A DNA stretch of 64,000 nucleotides from Molanna angustata (Eukaryota > Arthropoda > Insecta > Trichoptera > Molannidae): NCBI GenBank assembly GCA_963576475.1, contig OY754972.1:27438424-27502423 (forward strand). Reading direction: 5' to 3'. Numbering within the stretch: position 1 is the first letter of the stretch; the number at the start of each line of letters is the position of its first letter. The notes below the pieces were generated by a model, which saw only the letters and a program-made list of their open reading frames with translations, was not told the origin of the DNA and did no database searches. Made by a program: the position numbers and the translations under genes. Of this stretch, positions 54,315-64,000 are shown one piece after another.

Positions 54315-54550
54315 AAAGGTGTGCGGGAGAGCATTACCCAAAAAAAAACACGACACGTGCGTTTATACCCACACACCAGTATCATCTCACCCAAAAAAGG
54401 TAATATTCAGATTGGGTGGTGAAACTCCTTGCTGAACTTTATGAGATGTTATTTTGGACTAGCCGGCTCTTACGGGACACCCGAAAATGATGATAATAAT
54501 ATAGATTGGAAACACTATTCTAAGCCGGTGCCTCATAGCAATAGATCAAG
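54315..54550 (+). repeat. Dispersed repeat family A, copy 2
   Basis: It is colinear with 795-1035: GGTGTGCGGG, CACGACACGTGCG, 'TATTCAGATTGGGTGG', GGCTCTTACGGGAC, CACTATTCTAAG and CCGGTGCCTCA. It lies in the presumed adenylyl cyclase intron. Confidence 0.65.
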
Positions 54551-55142
54551 CTTTAAAATAACAACGGATGTATTGAAAACAACTTTCCACTTTTTATGGA
54601 GTGGGGAGATAAAACGTGTCTATTAGGTGTCCTGCTATTTGTTTGCTGATATCGAATATAATAGTACTAAACAGAACACAATTCAGAATACTGACTAAAT
54701 TACTATTATTTCTTTACTATGTTTACAATATTATTTTTCTGTCGGCGTTCATATATTTTTGTTGGAACTCAGAAATACTGTAGGTACATACATACACACG
54801 CGTTAAATGATTTAAAAAATGTTTCACTTTGATGTGTAAAAGAAGAAATTATTTGTTTACTGTGCGCTTTTAGTACCTACGTATGTCTTAAAAGATTCCT
54901 CTCAATATGAATGTATTTGAACATTTCATTTTACGAACGTAGACATAGACGAGCTCAACACTTGAAATGAATAGATAGAAAATGTTGAACATCATAATGT
55001 TTAGAAAATTGTATATGTTTCAATGGTAAATATTCTTCTTACATACTTATATGAATTTCACGAATACAAATTTCAAATTCTACAATTTCGACAAAAATAA
55101 TTTGTAAAATTATGATTCTTATTTTATGAGCTCTTTAAGTAT
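54551..55142. other. AT-rich intron sequence, nothing recognised
   Basis: No coding or shared-repeat signal was found here. Confidence 0.4.
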
Positions 55143-55610
55143 CCCGTCCCTTCAGTGACTCCTGTCCCTTCAGTGACTCCCGACACTTCAGTGACTCCCG
55201 TCCCTTCAGTGACTCCCGTCCCTTCAGTGACTCCCGTCCCTTCAGTGACTCCCGTCCCTTCAGTGACTCCCGTCCCTTCAGTGACTTCCGTCCATTCATT
55301 GAATTCTTCCCCTCTCTTCTATCCCTTCAGTACCCACCTACCTTAATTACCTCCCTACCTTCAGAAACGCCCGTCCCTTTAGTGCCTTCTACCTCCCTTC
55401 AGGTCTTTGCGTCTCTTCCATCAGTTCAGACCCTTCAGTACCTCCCTCCTTTCAGTACCTCCTGTACCCTTATAACCGCCCATCGCTTAAGTCTCTTTCG
55501 TCTTTTCAGTGCCTCCCGTTCCTTCCATCACTTCGAGGAAAAAGTTAGTTGGCATTTATGTTTGTATTCCTATTTCAATCATTTTCAAATAATGAATAAA
55601 AGTTTAATTC
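55143..55610 (-). repeat. 18-bp minisatellite (CCCGTCCCTTCAGTGACT) with degenerate flank
   Basis: About eight units of 18 bp run from 55143 to 55290 and then decay into CTTCAGT/CCTCC motifs to about 55535. A CAATCATTTTCAAATAATGA segment follows. This is the inverse of the layout at 49295-49559, so it is probably a copy of the same element in the opposite orientation. The plus ORFs (VTPVPS repeats) arise from the 18-bp period. Confidence 0.8.
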
Positions 55611-55639
55611 GTGGATGACAATAGCTTGTCAAAATTGTA

Positions 55640-55818
55640 AAGCCGGTTGCAGACCAAAAGCTAAGTTAAGCTTGCTTAGTTTAGCTCGTATAGCTGAGGT
55701 CATTTTTCGTACTAGCTCACATAGTTTGCGGTCTGCACACTTCTATGAAAAACGACCCCAGCTATGCGAGTTTAGCTAAACTAACTTTACTAAGCTTTTG
55801 GTCTGCAACTGGCTTTAA
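55640..55818. repeat. MITE-like hairpin, 179 bp
   Basis: It starts AAAGCCGGTTGCAGACCAAA and ends TTTGGTCTGCAACTGGCTTT. The arms continue inward (AGCTAAGTTAAGCTTGCTTA versus TAACTTTACTAAGCTT), so most of the element is an inverted repeat. The boundaries TAAAGCC...GGCTTTA fit a TA target of the Tc1/mariner type. It is non-coding. Confidence 0.8.
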
Positions 55819-55824
55819 GACAGA

Positions 55825-55955
55825 AATACCCAACAACAGAGGACTATTCGGAAGACCTGCGAAGAGGTGGAAGGATAATTGGACCTTCTTGTCCTTCAAG
55901 GTCAAATTAATGATACACGATGAAAAAGAAGAAGAAGAAAAAAGTTTAAATGTAT
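55825..55955 (+). mobile_element. LINE 3' end remnant
   Basis: One frame reads NNRGLFGRPAKRWKDNW followed by an A/G-rich (GAA)n tail (55922-55945). The 'GRP..RW.D' box close to a GAAGAAG tail fits the RTE-like LINE ends elsewhere in the window, but much is lost. Confidence 0.5.
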
Positions 55956-56019
55956 AAACCGTTCACAATTATTCTCAAAAGTTATATTGCAATCGGATGA
56001 ACAGTTTTGGGAACGCATA

Positions 56020-56427
56020 CCGTACATATCATCATCATTATCACCATTGGCCCCACAGCCCGTTGTGGGCCTTGGCGTCCTTCAGAATCCGTCGCCATTC
56101 CTCCCTGCACTCTGCGGCTCTCTTCCAGTTGGTAAGGCCCAGCGCTCGTATATCAGCCTCCACATCGTCCAGCCATCTCATTTTTGGTCTGCCTCTGCTT
56201 CTTCTTCCGTCTGGTGTGGTGTTTAAAACCTTGTTGGGAGTACGATCATCACTCATCCTGTGGACATGGCCCAACCATTGCGGTCTTCTTATTTTAATGA
56301 ACTGCACAATGTTATAAGGTTCGCCATACTGTGCCTCTAATTCGTGATTTAACCGTCTCCTCCACACTCCATTTTCGTTGACAGGACCAAATATCTTACA
56401 TAAAACTATAATAATTTTACCGTACAT
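56020..56427 (-). mobile_element. RTE-like LINE C-terminal region, open, 5'-truncated
   Basis: The minus frame from 56427 to the stop at 56041-56043 reads CKIFGPVNENGVWRRRLNHE, YGEPYNIVQFIKIRRPQWLG, HVHRMSDDRTPNKVLNTTPD, GRRSRGRPKMRWLDDVEADI and NWKRAAECREEWRRILKDAK. It is the same ORF2 end as 17892-18416 (FGP...WR, RL.WLGHV.RM, GRP..RW.D, NWR.AA..R..WR). A (GAT)n tail follows at 56027-56040. It has no stop over 128 codons. The plus-strand ORFs here are shadows. Confidence 0.88.
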
Positions 56428-56919
56428 ATAACCATCACATACCGTACCATAAAACCATCATATACCATCTTATACCGTACATATAACCATAGATAATTGA
56501 TAACAAACACCATTTTATATAAATCACGAAAAATTGGTGTAATTAACACTATGTTTGATTAAAGAAAACTAATTATTTAGTCCGCATGGATTGATCTTGG
56601 GTACGTCTTTAAAATAATTAATAACGTTCACATAATAAGAAAGAGTCTATGGAGTGTTAATTGGATTAAGTGAGGGAGAGTAGGTATAGTATGTATAGAA
56701 GTAGTAGGTATTGGAACAAAGAGTGGATAATATCCTTAGTTTAAGGAGAAAGGCGATCTTAATTAAACACACTGTCGTGGACTATTTAACTCTGTTGACT
56801 AGCTGGAGCCATTAGCAGTCTATTCTATCCTACCTTATTCCTTACAGGGATTTACAACTATATTAATTTTTTATTTATTTATTTTATTAAGTCTCATAAA
56901 TTATATATAAGTATTACAA
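56428..56919. other. AT-rich sequence with CCATCATATACC repeats
   Basis: A degenerate 'ACCATCATATACCGTACATA' repeat runs from 56420 to 56490. No gene was recognised. Confidence 0.45.
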
Positions 56920-57147
56920 TGTTGTGGCTATGGCCATCGCACAACTCTAATTGATGGTCATTGCCCAACTCTAATTGGCGGACGTATATATATATATACG
57001 GCCATTTTGAATAAAATATTCATTCCGTTCTGATACCCAACTGTGTGTCGTACTTCCCGTAGGCACGTGATTTATAAGTGTAAATTTTATTAATAAGATA
57101 TAAATTCAGTAGTTGTTAATTGTAATCTTTTTAATTTGTTCTCAACA
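56920..57147 (+). repeat. Putative solo LTR (Copia-like ends)
   Basis: The 228-bp segment begins TGTTGTGGCTATGGCC and ends GTTCTCAACA, giving TGTTG...CAACA inverted ends. It contains a TATATATATATACGG TATA-like box (about 56985) and AATAAA about 25 bp later. No second LTR or 5-bp target duplication is evident, so the call is tentative. Confidence 0.35.
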
Positions 57148-57807
57148 ATAAATACGTAAGTCATCTTCACTCTTTCAATCTTAACCTGTCTTATGTACCA
57201 ACTTGCATCACTTAATTATCATTAATCAATTTGGATTATCGTTATCCACGATAATCAATTATATGGGACTGTTGGTTGAACACGCTCGTTAATAAAGAAG
57301 GCAAATTATGAATTACATATCCCGGTTCGATTCCGGTATATAGGGATAATTTGTGAGCCAGCAGAGCTTACACGTATGTGGTTTAGTGTGCATTAGATCT
57401 AGTACATGTACTCCTATTGATCTACACGCCACATGCTCGTAACCCCCATAATGTAATAACTGGAAAATGTGTAATTGCGTTGGTACAATGAACACCCCAT
57501 TAGGAAGTCCCGTGCCGAGGTGTTCATTTGATAAGTTAGTGGTATGAATAGTACATAGTGTAAATTATTATAAGACTAAATAATATAGTATTTTTGTATT
57601 GTGAAAAATGTAGTGGTGTAATCGATGTTATATATTCTTTATATAATGTGTTTTTTTTGTAGTTTTGTGATGTTGTATTTTGTGTTAGCAGTTATAGTTA
57701 GTAGGTATTACGTTAAATAAAAAAATTGAAAAGTATTAAAATATGTACTAACCTGCGGCGAATAGGTACATCCGTCGCAATAGGTAAATTTTGTGGTCGT
57801 GTAATTT
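57148..57807. other. Sequence with a tRNA-like B box, no gene
   Basis: CGGTTCGATTCCGG at 57324-57337 is B-box-like, and TGGTTGAACACGCTCG at about 57275 is weakly A-box-like. Spacing and stems do not make a tRNA. It may be a SINE remnant. The ORF at 57313-57495 (minus) has no motif. Confidence 0.35.
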
Positions 57808-57965
57808 ACACAAGGACATCCAGGTGGAGGAAGAAAGGTTGGAAGGCCGCGGCTGCAATAGTAGGACGAAGTTCCGGGCAGTTGCTGCAGAAGATAGAAG
57901 AAAGTGGAAGCGAAGACTGACGGAGGCCAAGGTTCGATATTGGCTGTTGCGCCATTGAAGATGAA
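57808..57965 (+). mobile_element. RTE-like LINE 3' end, decayed
   Basis: Frames give HPGGGRKVGRPRL, then KKVEAKTDGGQG-like residues out of frame, and a tail GTTGCGCCATTGAAGATGAA. This parallels HPGGKRKIGRPRL and the GCGCCATCGAAGAAG tail at 18250-18440. Confidence 0.7.
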
Positions 57966-58525
57966 CATCAACGTATATTTGTTTTAAGTCTAATCTTTCG
58001 TTTGTGCATTCATTGTTATGTAAACGTAAGCCAGATTGCATTTATATAATAAAACGCGATTTTCTTTTGGATTTTTTATGTAGTATTTCGTTACACATTT
58101 CAAATGACTTCATGACATCACAAGGGAAATAAACGTGAAATCAAAACGGTTTGACAACCCTTGCTCAGCGTACGGTGCTTTGAAATGTGATAAATTGAGT
58201 TGTATTCAATGGATAAGTGATATTATTTGAACCAACTTATAATACTGGCTTATTATTTTAATTAAGATTATATTCTTCTGTTAGTTATATCTGCAATAAA
58301 TTATATTATAATTGAGATACTGACGATTTATAAAATTTGCAGATATCTTATTCTATATTTGGATACAGCATAATTACCTATATAATTAGATAATTACGCT
58401 TACGACACATATCAACAAATTGTTTCTCAACTACCAATAAGTATAGAGTCGTTATTAAGCTCAGCTTCGGAATCTACTAAAGCGATCCTCTTAAAATCAC
58501 TTAAGACCAACTTTGTAATTTTATA
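57966..58525. other. AT-rich sequence
   Basis: Nothing was recognised here. Confidence 0.4.
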
Positions 58526-58690
58526 ATTCTTATGTATTTGTTAATTTTATATCTTTATTTTAGTTCCATGTCAGAGTTTTTTTTGTTTGTGTTAATTTGT
58601 TTATTTAATTCTTATGTATTTGTTAAAAATTTGATATTTTTATTTCAGTACAATGTCTGAGTTTATTTGTTTATGTTAAATTGTTAATTT
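58526..58690. repeat. Tandem duplication, two ~84-bp units
   Basis: 'ATTCTTATGTATTTGTTAA' at 58526 and 58608 begins two units sharing ATCTTTATTTTAGT-like, TGTC(A)GAGTTT and GTTAATTTGTTTAT segments. Confidence 0.7.
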
Positions 58691-58796
58691 GTCGATTTTT
58701 TGTCACAAATCATCCAATAGGATGCAATGCCTTGAAAATATGAAAAAAAAATAATTACCTATGTTGTTACTACCATAGTGGGATATAGTGGCGAGT

Positions 58797-59083
58797 TATG
58801 AATTCGCAATTTTTAATGTTTTTTAATTGTAGTTTATCAACTAAAATCATGCTGAGATTGTATTCTGAATGTTTCATCACAATGTTTCGGTTTGTGCTGT
58901 GAACTGCGTTATATGTACTATGTACAGTGTGTTCATTCTACTTTGTTGATTATAGACTAAATTACTGATTCGCTTCTTTTCAAATTTTGCAAATTTGTAT
59001 ATCTAATACTCGCCTAGATCCCATTAGATTAGAAGGATATATGATAATTGCTTCTGAATTTTTTTAACTGTCAATTATTTCAT
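58797..59083 (+). repeat. Dispersed repeat family E, copy 2
   Basis: It is colinear with 47868-48135: GAATTCGCAATTTTT, 'ATCATGCTGAGATTGTATT', 'TATGTACTATGTACAGTGTG', 'TTTTGCAAATTTGTATATCT' and 'CCCATTAGATTAGAAGGATA'. It is non-coding. Confidence 0.7.
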
Positions 59084-59146
59084 AATATACATTATATCTC
59101 ACTCAATAGTTTGAAAACCTACTTAATCTTCATCAAAATAATATAT

Positions 59147-59358
59147 CATGCTGTTTTCATATTCTGGGTAGGAAAATTAGACTGACCTCCATACTATCCT
59201 ATCCTAAAATATACCTATACCTACATGTTTTATATAGAAAACAATATATCTTAAAAAAATATTAATTTGTGTTGGTGTTTATAGTTTTTTTTACGTATTC
59301 TTTAACTATACATACTCTCGCCATCGACATTTGGATCTCATGTGTTACATGCAACTAG
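59147..59358 (+). mobile_element. Helitron family 1, 3' end only
   Basis: It matches the last ~210 bp of copy B (TCATATTCTGGGTAGGAAAA, 'CCTCCATACTATCCTATCCT', GGATCTCATGTGTTACATGC), ending CAACTAG|T at 59358. The subterminal ATCGACATTTGGA is mutated (CAGTT to CATTT). Confidence 0.8.
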
Positions 59359-59767
59359 TCATATGAAATTATTCGTGTATTAATAGTAGGTACTCATGTT
59401 ATTTTTTGTTTTCGGTACATGATTTATAATTTTTTTTTGATCATTATTGATCTCGTCGATGATGTGCCTGCATTTAAATTACGGTAAATCCAGGTCTATA
59501 AAAACATTATACTTTAGTTTCAAACAGAATACGTTAGTGTTTTTTTTAGAAAAAAATCACAAGTGTATTTAGTGAAAAATGCAAACCGCTTTTTTATGTG
59601 AGAATCCAAAACCAAACAAAATGGTTCGTTATATCGTTAAATACATTGTCATCGAGCATAAAAACAAAAAAAACGGGCATAGACTTTAATGGTAGCTCTA
59701 CACTCGGGCGTAAATAATTGTATATGCGTGTTTTTTTCGTCACTTTGTTGAAATGCTACAGGGAAAG
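59359..59767. other. AT-rich sequence
   Basis: Nothing was recognised here. Confidence 0.4.
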
Positions 59768-59893
59768 TATGGCAGAGCGGTTAGAGCACTAGATTTATAA
59801 TCCACTGGTAGAAAGTTCAAATCTTGCCTCGACCGATTTCTTACACCTATGACACAAGCATTTATGCTTAATTTAGGAGATGTAGTATTGTGT
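59768..59893 (+). repeat. SINE family 2 (tRNA-derived)
   Basis: The head has TATGGCAGAGCGGTTAG (A box, about 59769) and AAAGTTCAAATCTTGCC (B box, about 59812), then TCGACCGATTTCTTACACC and ACAAGCATTTATGCTTA. A tRNA scanner may flag the head, but the anticodon stem is broken and the body matches 50262-50435. Confidence 0.75.
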
Positions 59894-61590
59894 CATACAT
59901 CGCATTCATAGACCTGGAGAAGGCTTTCGACAAAGTAGAACGGAGAAGACTCTTCGAGATTTTGAAGAAAATTGATATTAAATTTAGAGACAGACGAATA
60001 ATAATCCAGGCGCTATACAAGAACGAGGCCGCTATAATCAGTTGTGAAGATTATACAAAATAAGCCAATATAAGACAAGGGGTAAGACAGAGATGCTCTC
60101 TGTCACCTGTTCTTTTCAATGCATACATACAGATTGCGATCAACGACCTGAGAGAGAATGAGTCACAGAGAAGGTGTAAAGATACATGGATAAAAGGTGG
60201 ATATGAACAGGTTTGCTGACGATATTGCTATGATTGCTGAAAGTGAAGAAGAACTAATAGAATATGGAATTTTAGCATGGGGTTCAGCATTTAAAACCAA
60301 CATTAAACCTGTTAAAACTACTTAAAATTTAATCATAAAAGTTATGAATAAAAAAACAAAGAGACTACCCAACACAGCAACTATATAAAGAATTTGGAGT
60401 TTTAAAACTGGATATATATTTAAAAGAAGTGCAGTATTTCAAACTTACAAAAATATTATTGATAACAATGATAATATAGATATAATAAGTACCCGTCCTC
60501 GCTCAGAGGGACATATTAAGGTTCCAAAATACAATACATCAACCATGCAGCATCACTATTCTTACCTAGGAATAAACTGTTATAATAAACTTTCTTTTGA
60601 TATAAGAAAATTTAACCTTTTGTAAAATTTAAAAAAGTATACAATAATATTTTATATTCTCAAATCACTGTTAAGCAGTTATGTATCTAATGTAATATCT
60701 TTTATGTACCTATTAATAAATAAATTATGGACTTGAAATAAATGCTACGCTCTTCCTCCGCTGAACACGAGATTTACTCTTTCAGTGGAGTAATACGTAT
60801 AGTATAAATGTATTACCTAATTATAAGAAATATTATATACCCTTGTACCAATATATTATTTTGCAATAAATAAACTGTAAGAGGCCTTAACAATAACGGG
60901 AAACATTCTTCAAAATAACTACAGTATGAAGATAAACAAAGACAAAACAAAGCTGCTGACTGTAGGCCGAACGCAACAGCAAATGAGAGCAGTGATGTCG
61001 GGAGTTCACCACTAAACAACACCAAGGAGTTTGTCTACCTCGGGAGCAAAACAATATGGGACAGTCGGTCTATGAGCGAGTTCGACAGCCTTCTACATCA
61101 AGCAAGACTCATTTAATAAAATATCAAAAATAATAGAGTCGAACAATACAGACCTAAAACTATGAATACTCCTCAACAAGACCTATGTATGTATAGAGTA
61201 TCTTGATGTACGCTGCGAGACATGGTGCCTATTCAAAAGAGATAAAAGGAGACTGGAGGCTTTTGAGATGTGGTGCTATAGAAGACTATAAGGAATTTCC
61301 TGGAGAGACCACATAACGAATGAGGAGGTTCTCCAAAGAATCGATGGAGCATGGCACCTGCTCAGGACATTGTCCGAAAAGCGTGCAAGATGGAGCGGCC
61401 ATATAATACGACAAGAGGGCCTCTTGCACGCCATAAAGGAGGGTATGACTGAGAGGACAAGCTGGGACGCCCACGTCGAGAGTATCTAGAGGATCTGCTG
61501 GTGGATGTGTGCTGCTTATCATATGTTGATTTCAAAAGAGCTGCACAAGACAGGGAAGGATGAAGAAGTAGAAGATAGGGAAGAAGAAGT
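59894..61590 (+). mobile_element. Decayed RTE-like LINE with RT, split by another LINE
   Basis: GTGTCAT at 59888-59894 recurs at about 61589-61595, a possible 7-bp target duplication. Left part: AFIDLEKAFDKVERRRLFEI (motif A), NIRQGVRQRCSLSPVLFNAY (motif B region), and, in another frame, MNRFADDIAMIAESEEEL (intact FADD box, about 60202-60255). Right part from about 60870: FVYLGSKT, the C-terminal tail and GRPRREYLEDLLVD, ending (GAAGAAG)n. Many stops and indels are present. Positions 60325-60865 are a separate insertion. Confidence 0.8.
60325..60865 (+). mobile_element. LINE 3' end inserted into the RTE-like LINE
   Basis: A frame reads YKEFGVLKLDIYLKEVQYFK, then STRPRSEGHIKVPKYNTSTM and SYLGINCYNKLSFDIRKFNL. 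This resembles the C-terminus of Jockey/CR1-type ORFs ('TR...IP..NT...S..Y.G...YN.LP..IR'). An AATAAATAAATTATGG-type tail follows. It interrupts the colinear LINE between the FADD box and the VYLG box. The edges are uncertain. Confidence 0.6.
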
Positions 61591-61679
61591 GTCATTATAA
61601 AATATATACAAATAATCGTTTATACTGTGGAAGATCATTTGAAAAAATAATAAATTAACAATATAACTTTGTTTCCACT

Positions 61680-61801
61680 TTGTTCTTTTTATTACACAAC
61701 TAGTTTCAAGAATTGCCGTTCTCTCCTTCAGGTGAATTCAACTCTCACATGAAGAAGAGAATGGTAGACCTTGAAATTAGTTTTGTAATAAAAAGAACAG
61801 A
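61680..61801. repeat. Foldback hairpin, ~55-bp arms
   Basis: 'TGTTCTTTTTATTACACAAC' at 61680 pairs with 'TTTTGTAATAAAAAGAACAG' ending at 61800. Inner parts AGTTTCAAG / CTTGAAATT and GCCGTTCTCT / AGAGAATGG also pair. It is non-coding. Confidence 0.75.
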
Positions 61802-61832
61802 TTGGAAATTAACATTGTTATGTTGTAATAAA

Positions 61833-62402
61833 ATTAGGAAAGGATAACCAGACAGCAGAAATACCCAGAAGGATCGGACTAGGTTGGGCAGCCTTTGGAA
61901 AACTTAAACATGTCCTAAAAAACAGAGATATTCCCACATGTCTGAAAAGAAAAGTTTTTGAAACATGTATCCTGCCTGTGCTTACGTATGGTCTGGAAAC
62001 TATCACGCTAACTGCGAGGACCATACATAAGCTAAAATGCACTCAGAGATCCATGGAAAGGCAAATGATAGGCGTAAGTCTAAGAGACAAAATTAGAAAT
62101 GAAGAAATCAGACGCCAGACAAAAGTTGTTGATGTCATGGATCGAGTTGCAAAACTTAAATGGCAATGGGCAGGTCATGTTGCCAGACAGGGTACGGACA
62201 GATGGGCACCCAGAATTCTAAATTAGAGACCATGGGATATGAAAAGGGGAATAGGCCGACCCCAGAAAAGGTGGGCCGATGATATTGTCCCTGTCGCTGG
62301 AAGCGGATGGGTTCGAAAAGCCCAGAAAAAAGACGAGTGGAAGCTATTAGAAGAGGCCTACATCCAGCAGTGGAGAGATGGCTGAGAAAGAAGAAGAAGA
62401 AG
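61833..62402 (+). mobile_element. 5'-truncated RTE-like LINE with 12-bp target duplication
   Basis: ATGTTGTAATAA at 61821-61832 recurs at 62403-62414. Between them one frame reads RRIGLGWAAFGKLKHVLKNR, then VLTYGLETITLT, ALKWQWAGHVARQGTDRW-type residues, and after one stop at 62224-62226 GRPQKRWADDIVPVAGSGW and EEAYIQQWRDG. It ends in GAAAGAAGAAGAAG. It is the same family as 32810-34252 (minus), and only the C-terminal third is present. The ORF 61978-62226 is part of it. Confidence 0.9.
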
Positions 62403-62414
62403 ATGTTGTAATAA

Positions 62415-63135
62415 CCACCTTTCGTTGCTCCGAAAGTATATAACAACCTGCCATCTTTAGTGAAGCAACATAAAAGCTACCTAACCTTTATGAAGCATTT
62501 TAAGCTGTGGCTTAAAACAGCTAACCCAAATGATTATCTATTGTAATTTTTTATTCTTTGTTTTATGCAGTATTTGTGGTGTTGCAACCTGTTTGTATCT
62601 TTTAGTATTTATTATTTTTGTTTTACTTTTTTTGTTGCATTTTTTTTAATGTGTAAATATCTACATAATGAGGTAGGTATATAAAAATGTATAAAGGCAT
62701 CAAAGAAACGAACCACAGTTATAGAATTGGTATCGGCTAGCATTTAGTTAAACCGCGCGACTTGTGTGTTTTTTGTGGATATTATGTACCTACATAAACA
62801 TACAACATTTTAAAGAGTATGTTTGTTTTATTTTTAATGTTTATGTTTAATTTCTGGTATTGTCTATTTTATGTTTTATTAAAAATTAATTAACTATGCA
62901 CTGTAGATTGTAGATATATCTCATTTTTTATCATTTTGTAATACCCACAAACAGGCGTTGCCTGGTGTGATTTCTCTTGTTAATATTATATTTTCTAATT
63001 ATCATGTTATATAATGTAAGTTTTTATAAGTTATATATTTCTGTACACTCCTTTATGTTACTATCATTTTGTCTTCTTATGCATATAACGTATTGTTAAA
63101 AGAGAAATAAAGAATCCTTTATTATTATTATTAAA
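62415..63135 (+). mobile_element. Jockey/CR1-like LINE 3' end with long 3'UTR
   Basis: One frame reads VPKVYNNLPSLVKQHKSYLT, then FMKHFKLWLKTANPNDYLL and a stop at about 62546 (the 'YN.LP..I....S...FK..LK..L' ending). A T-rich 3'UTR follows and ends AATAAAGAATCC(TTATTA)n at about 63105-63135. The RTE-like LINE at 61833-62402 is inserted immediately upstream, so this piece may continue to its left. Confidence 0.65.
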
Positions 63136-63734
63136 ATAACAATATTTTTTTGAAAACTTATTTTTATTGATTAAAGTAACAGGATTTTCAGTTAACCCAT
63201 ATTGATTTTTATAAAAATAGACCAATAGCTGAGTGGGTGATAAAATATTAGAAATGTTTTCAAATTCGTCCACGATCTATACAATTCATATGAAAAAAGC
63301 CTGATACCTTATTTCGGAATTTTTTTTTAAATAAATTAATTTTTTATTAATACATACATAAGATATATTTTTGTATTGAATATATATTCTTGAATCACAT
63401 AGAAACTTTGTTTATGTATGTACGTAGGGTACCTAAATGAGTTATTGCTATATTTAAGCAAAACAAATCAATCTATGGACAAATATAGGTATAAAAATAT
63501 TTATTTTGGCTGGTATCTTAGTTTTGATTTCTGGATTAGTTGAGAAAATTTTCCATGCGTCATTTTGAATTTTTGATATTTTCGTTAGTTAGTTAAGTAC
63601 ATTAAACTGCATAATCAACAATAATAATAGTGGATTTTATTGCGCCGTTTAATGTTTCAAGATCATTATTATAGTTAATTTTTCGGTTGATTTGAATTTT
63701 TCTTGGAAACTGAGATTATGGATGTGATTAAAGG
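63136..63734. other. AT-rich sequence
   Basis: Nothing was recognised here. The minus ORF 63064-63273 has no motif. Confidence 0.4.
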
Positions 63735-63962
63735 GGCCTACACACGACTAACTTGGTTGACAACCTTGTCATCAACATGTCATGTTGACAACAATGTTGA
63801 ACGTCTATGGGCATGTTGGCGGTTGATATTTCATGTTGACAACAATGTTGAGACAATATCAATTCGGTTTGATATTTAGTGGGCGGAGCTTGATGTTGGT
63901 GACGATGTTTAGCGTGTGTGAGGCGGTTGACAACCAAGTTGATCAACATCTCAGTATGTTTC
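63735..63962. repeat. MITE-like element with GTTGACAAC inverted repeats
   Basis: CTACACACGACTAACTTGGT and TTGACAAC at the left face GCGTGTGTGAGGCGGTTGAC and AACCAAGTTGATCAAC at the right. Internal CATGTTGACAACAATGTTGA occurs twice (about 63782 and 63832). It is non-coding. Its right edge lies close to the window end. The minus ORF here is repeat-driven. Confidence 0.6.
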
Positions 63963-64000
63963 AATTTTTTGAACGCGACGGAACAGTAAAGTACATATGT

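Noticed and set aside
55155..55346. VTPVPS-repeat protein
   Set aside because: It is a by-product of an 18-bp minisatellite. It has no splice, promoter or conserved flanking sequence.
59768..59835. tRNA gene (TAT-like anticodon)
   Set aside because: The stems are incomplete and the 3' flank matches SINE family 2 at 50262-50435.
54148..64000. A second adenylyl cyclase exon downstream
   Set aside because: I looked for a plus-strand segment encoding RIKILGDCYYC-type residues between splice sites and found none.

Overview
The window looks like about 64 kb of AT-rich insect nuclear DNA that is almost entirely repetitive. A lepidopteran or close relative is the best guess. The grounds are RTE-like LINE tails ending in GAAGAAG or (ACAT)n, Helitrons of the TCTTTATATA...GTCCGCTAG type, frequent GTAGGTACCTAC-like strings, and an adenylyl cyclase exon with animal-type splice sites. 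No prokaryotic gene organisation is present. The species cannot be fixed from the sequence alone.

Only one host-gene piece is convincing. It is a 216-bp phase-0 exon (53932-54147, +) encoding part of the first catalytic (C1a) domain of a membrane adenylyl cyclase. Much of the right half of the window may be intron of that gene.

Layout: 1-5.8 kb is intergenic or intronic DNA with a tRNA-derived SINE, a LINE tail and a non-autonomous Helitron carrying a SINE. From 5.86 to 9.21 kb lies a nearly complete Penelope-like element. It has about 641-bp terminal repeats, a 73-nt inverted segment, a 12-bp target duplication, a reverse transcriptase ORF and a GIY-YIG endonuclease broken from it by a frameshift. 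From 9.3 to 19 kb are a 3-copy tandem repeat, a second Helitron-type 3' end, and three copies of a ~1-kb non-autonomous Helitron family (two in opposite orientation, one split by a LINE). From 19.77 to 31.48 kb is an uninterrupted satellite array of about 145 units of 79 or 83 bp, with a large internal duplication and a cluster of odd indels near the seam. From 31.5 to 64 kb is a mosaic of broken LINEs (RTE-like and Jockey/CR1-like), three SINE families, a hAT copy with a perfect 8-bp target duplication, a mariner-like remnant, foldback/MITE hairpins and several minisatellites.

The elements are mostly dead, but many insertion boundaries are clean, so the order of insertion can be read: LINE into Helitron at 17.9 kb, SINE into Helitron at 4.1 kb, and LINE into LINE at 60-62 kb. 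Coordinates of diverged repeats are approximate to about 10-30 bp unless a target duplication fixes them.
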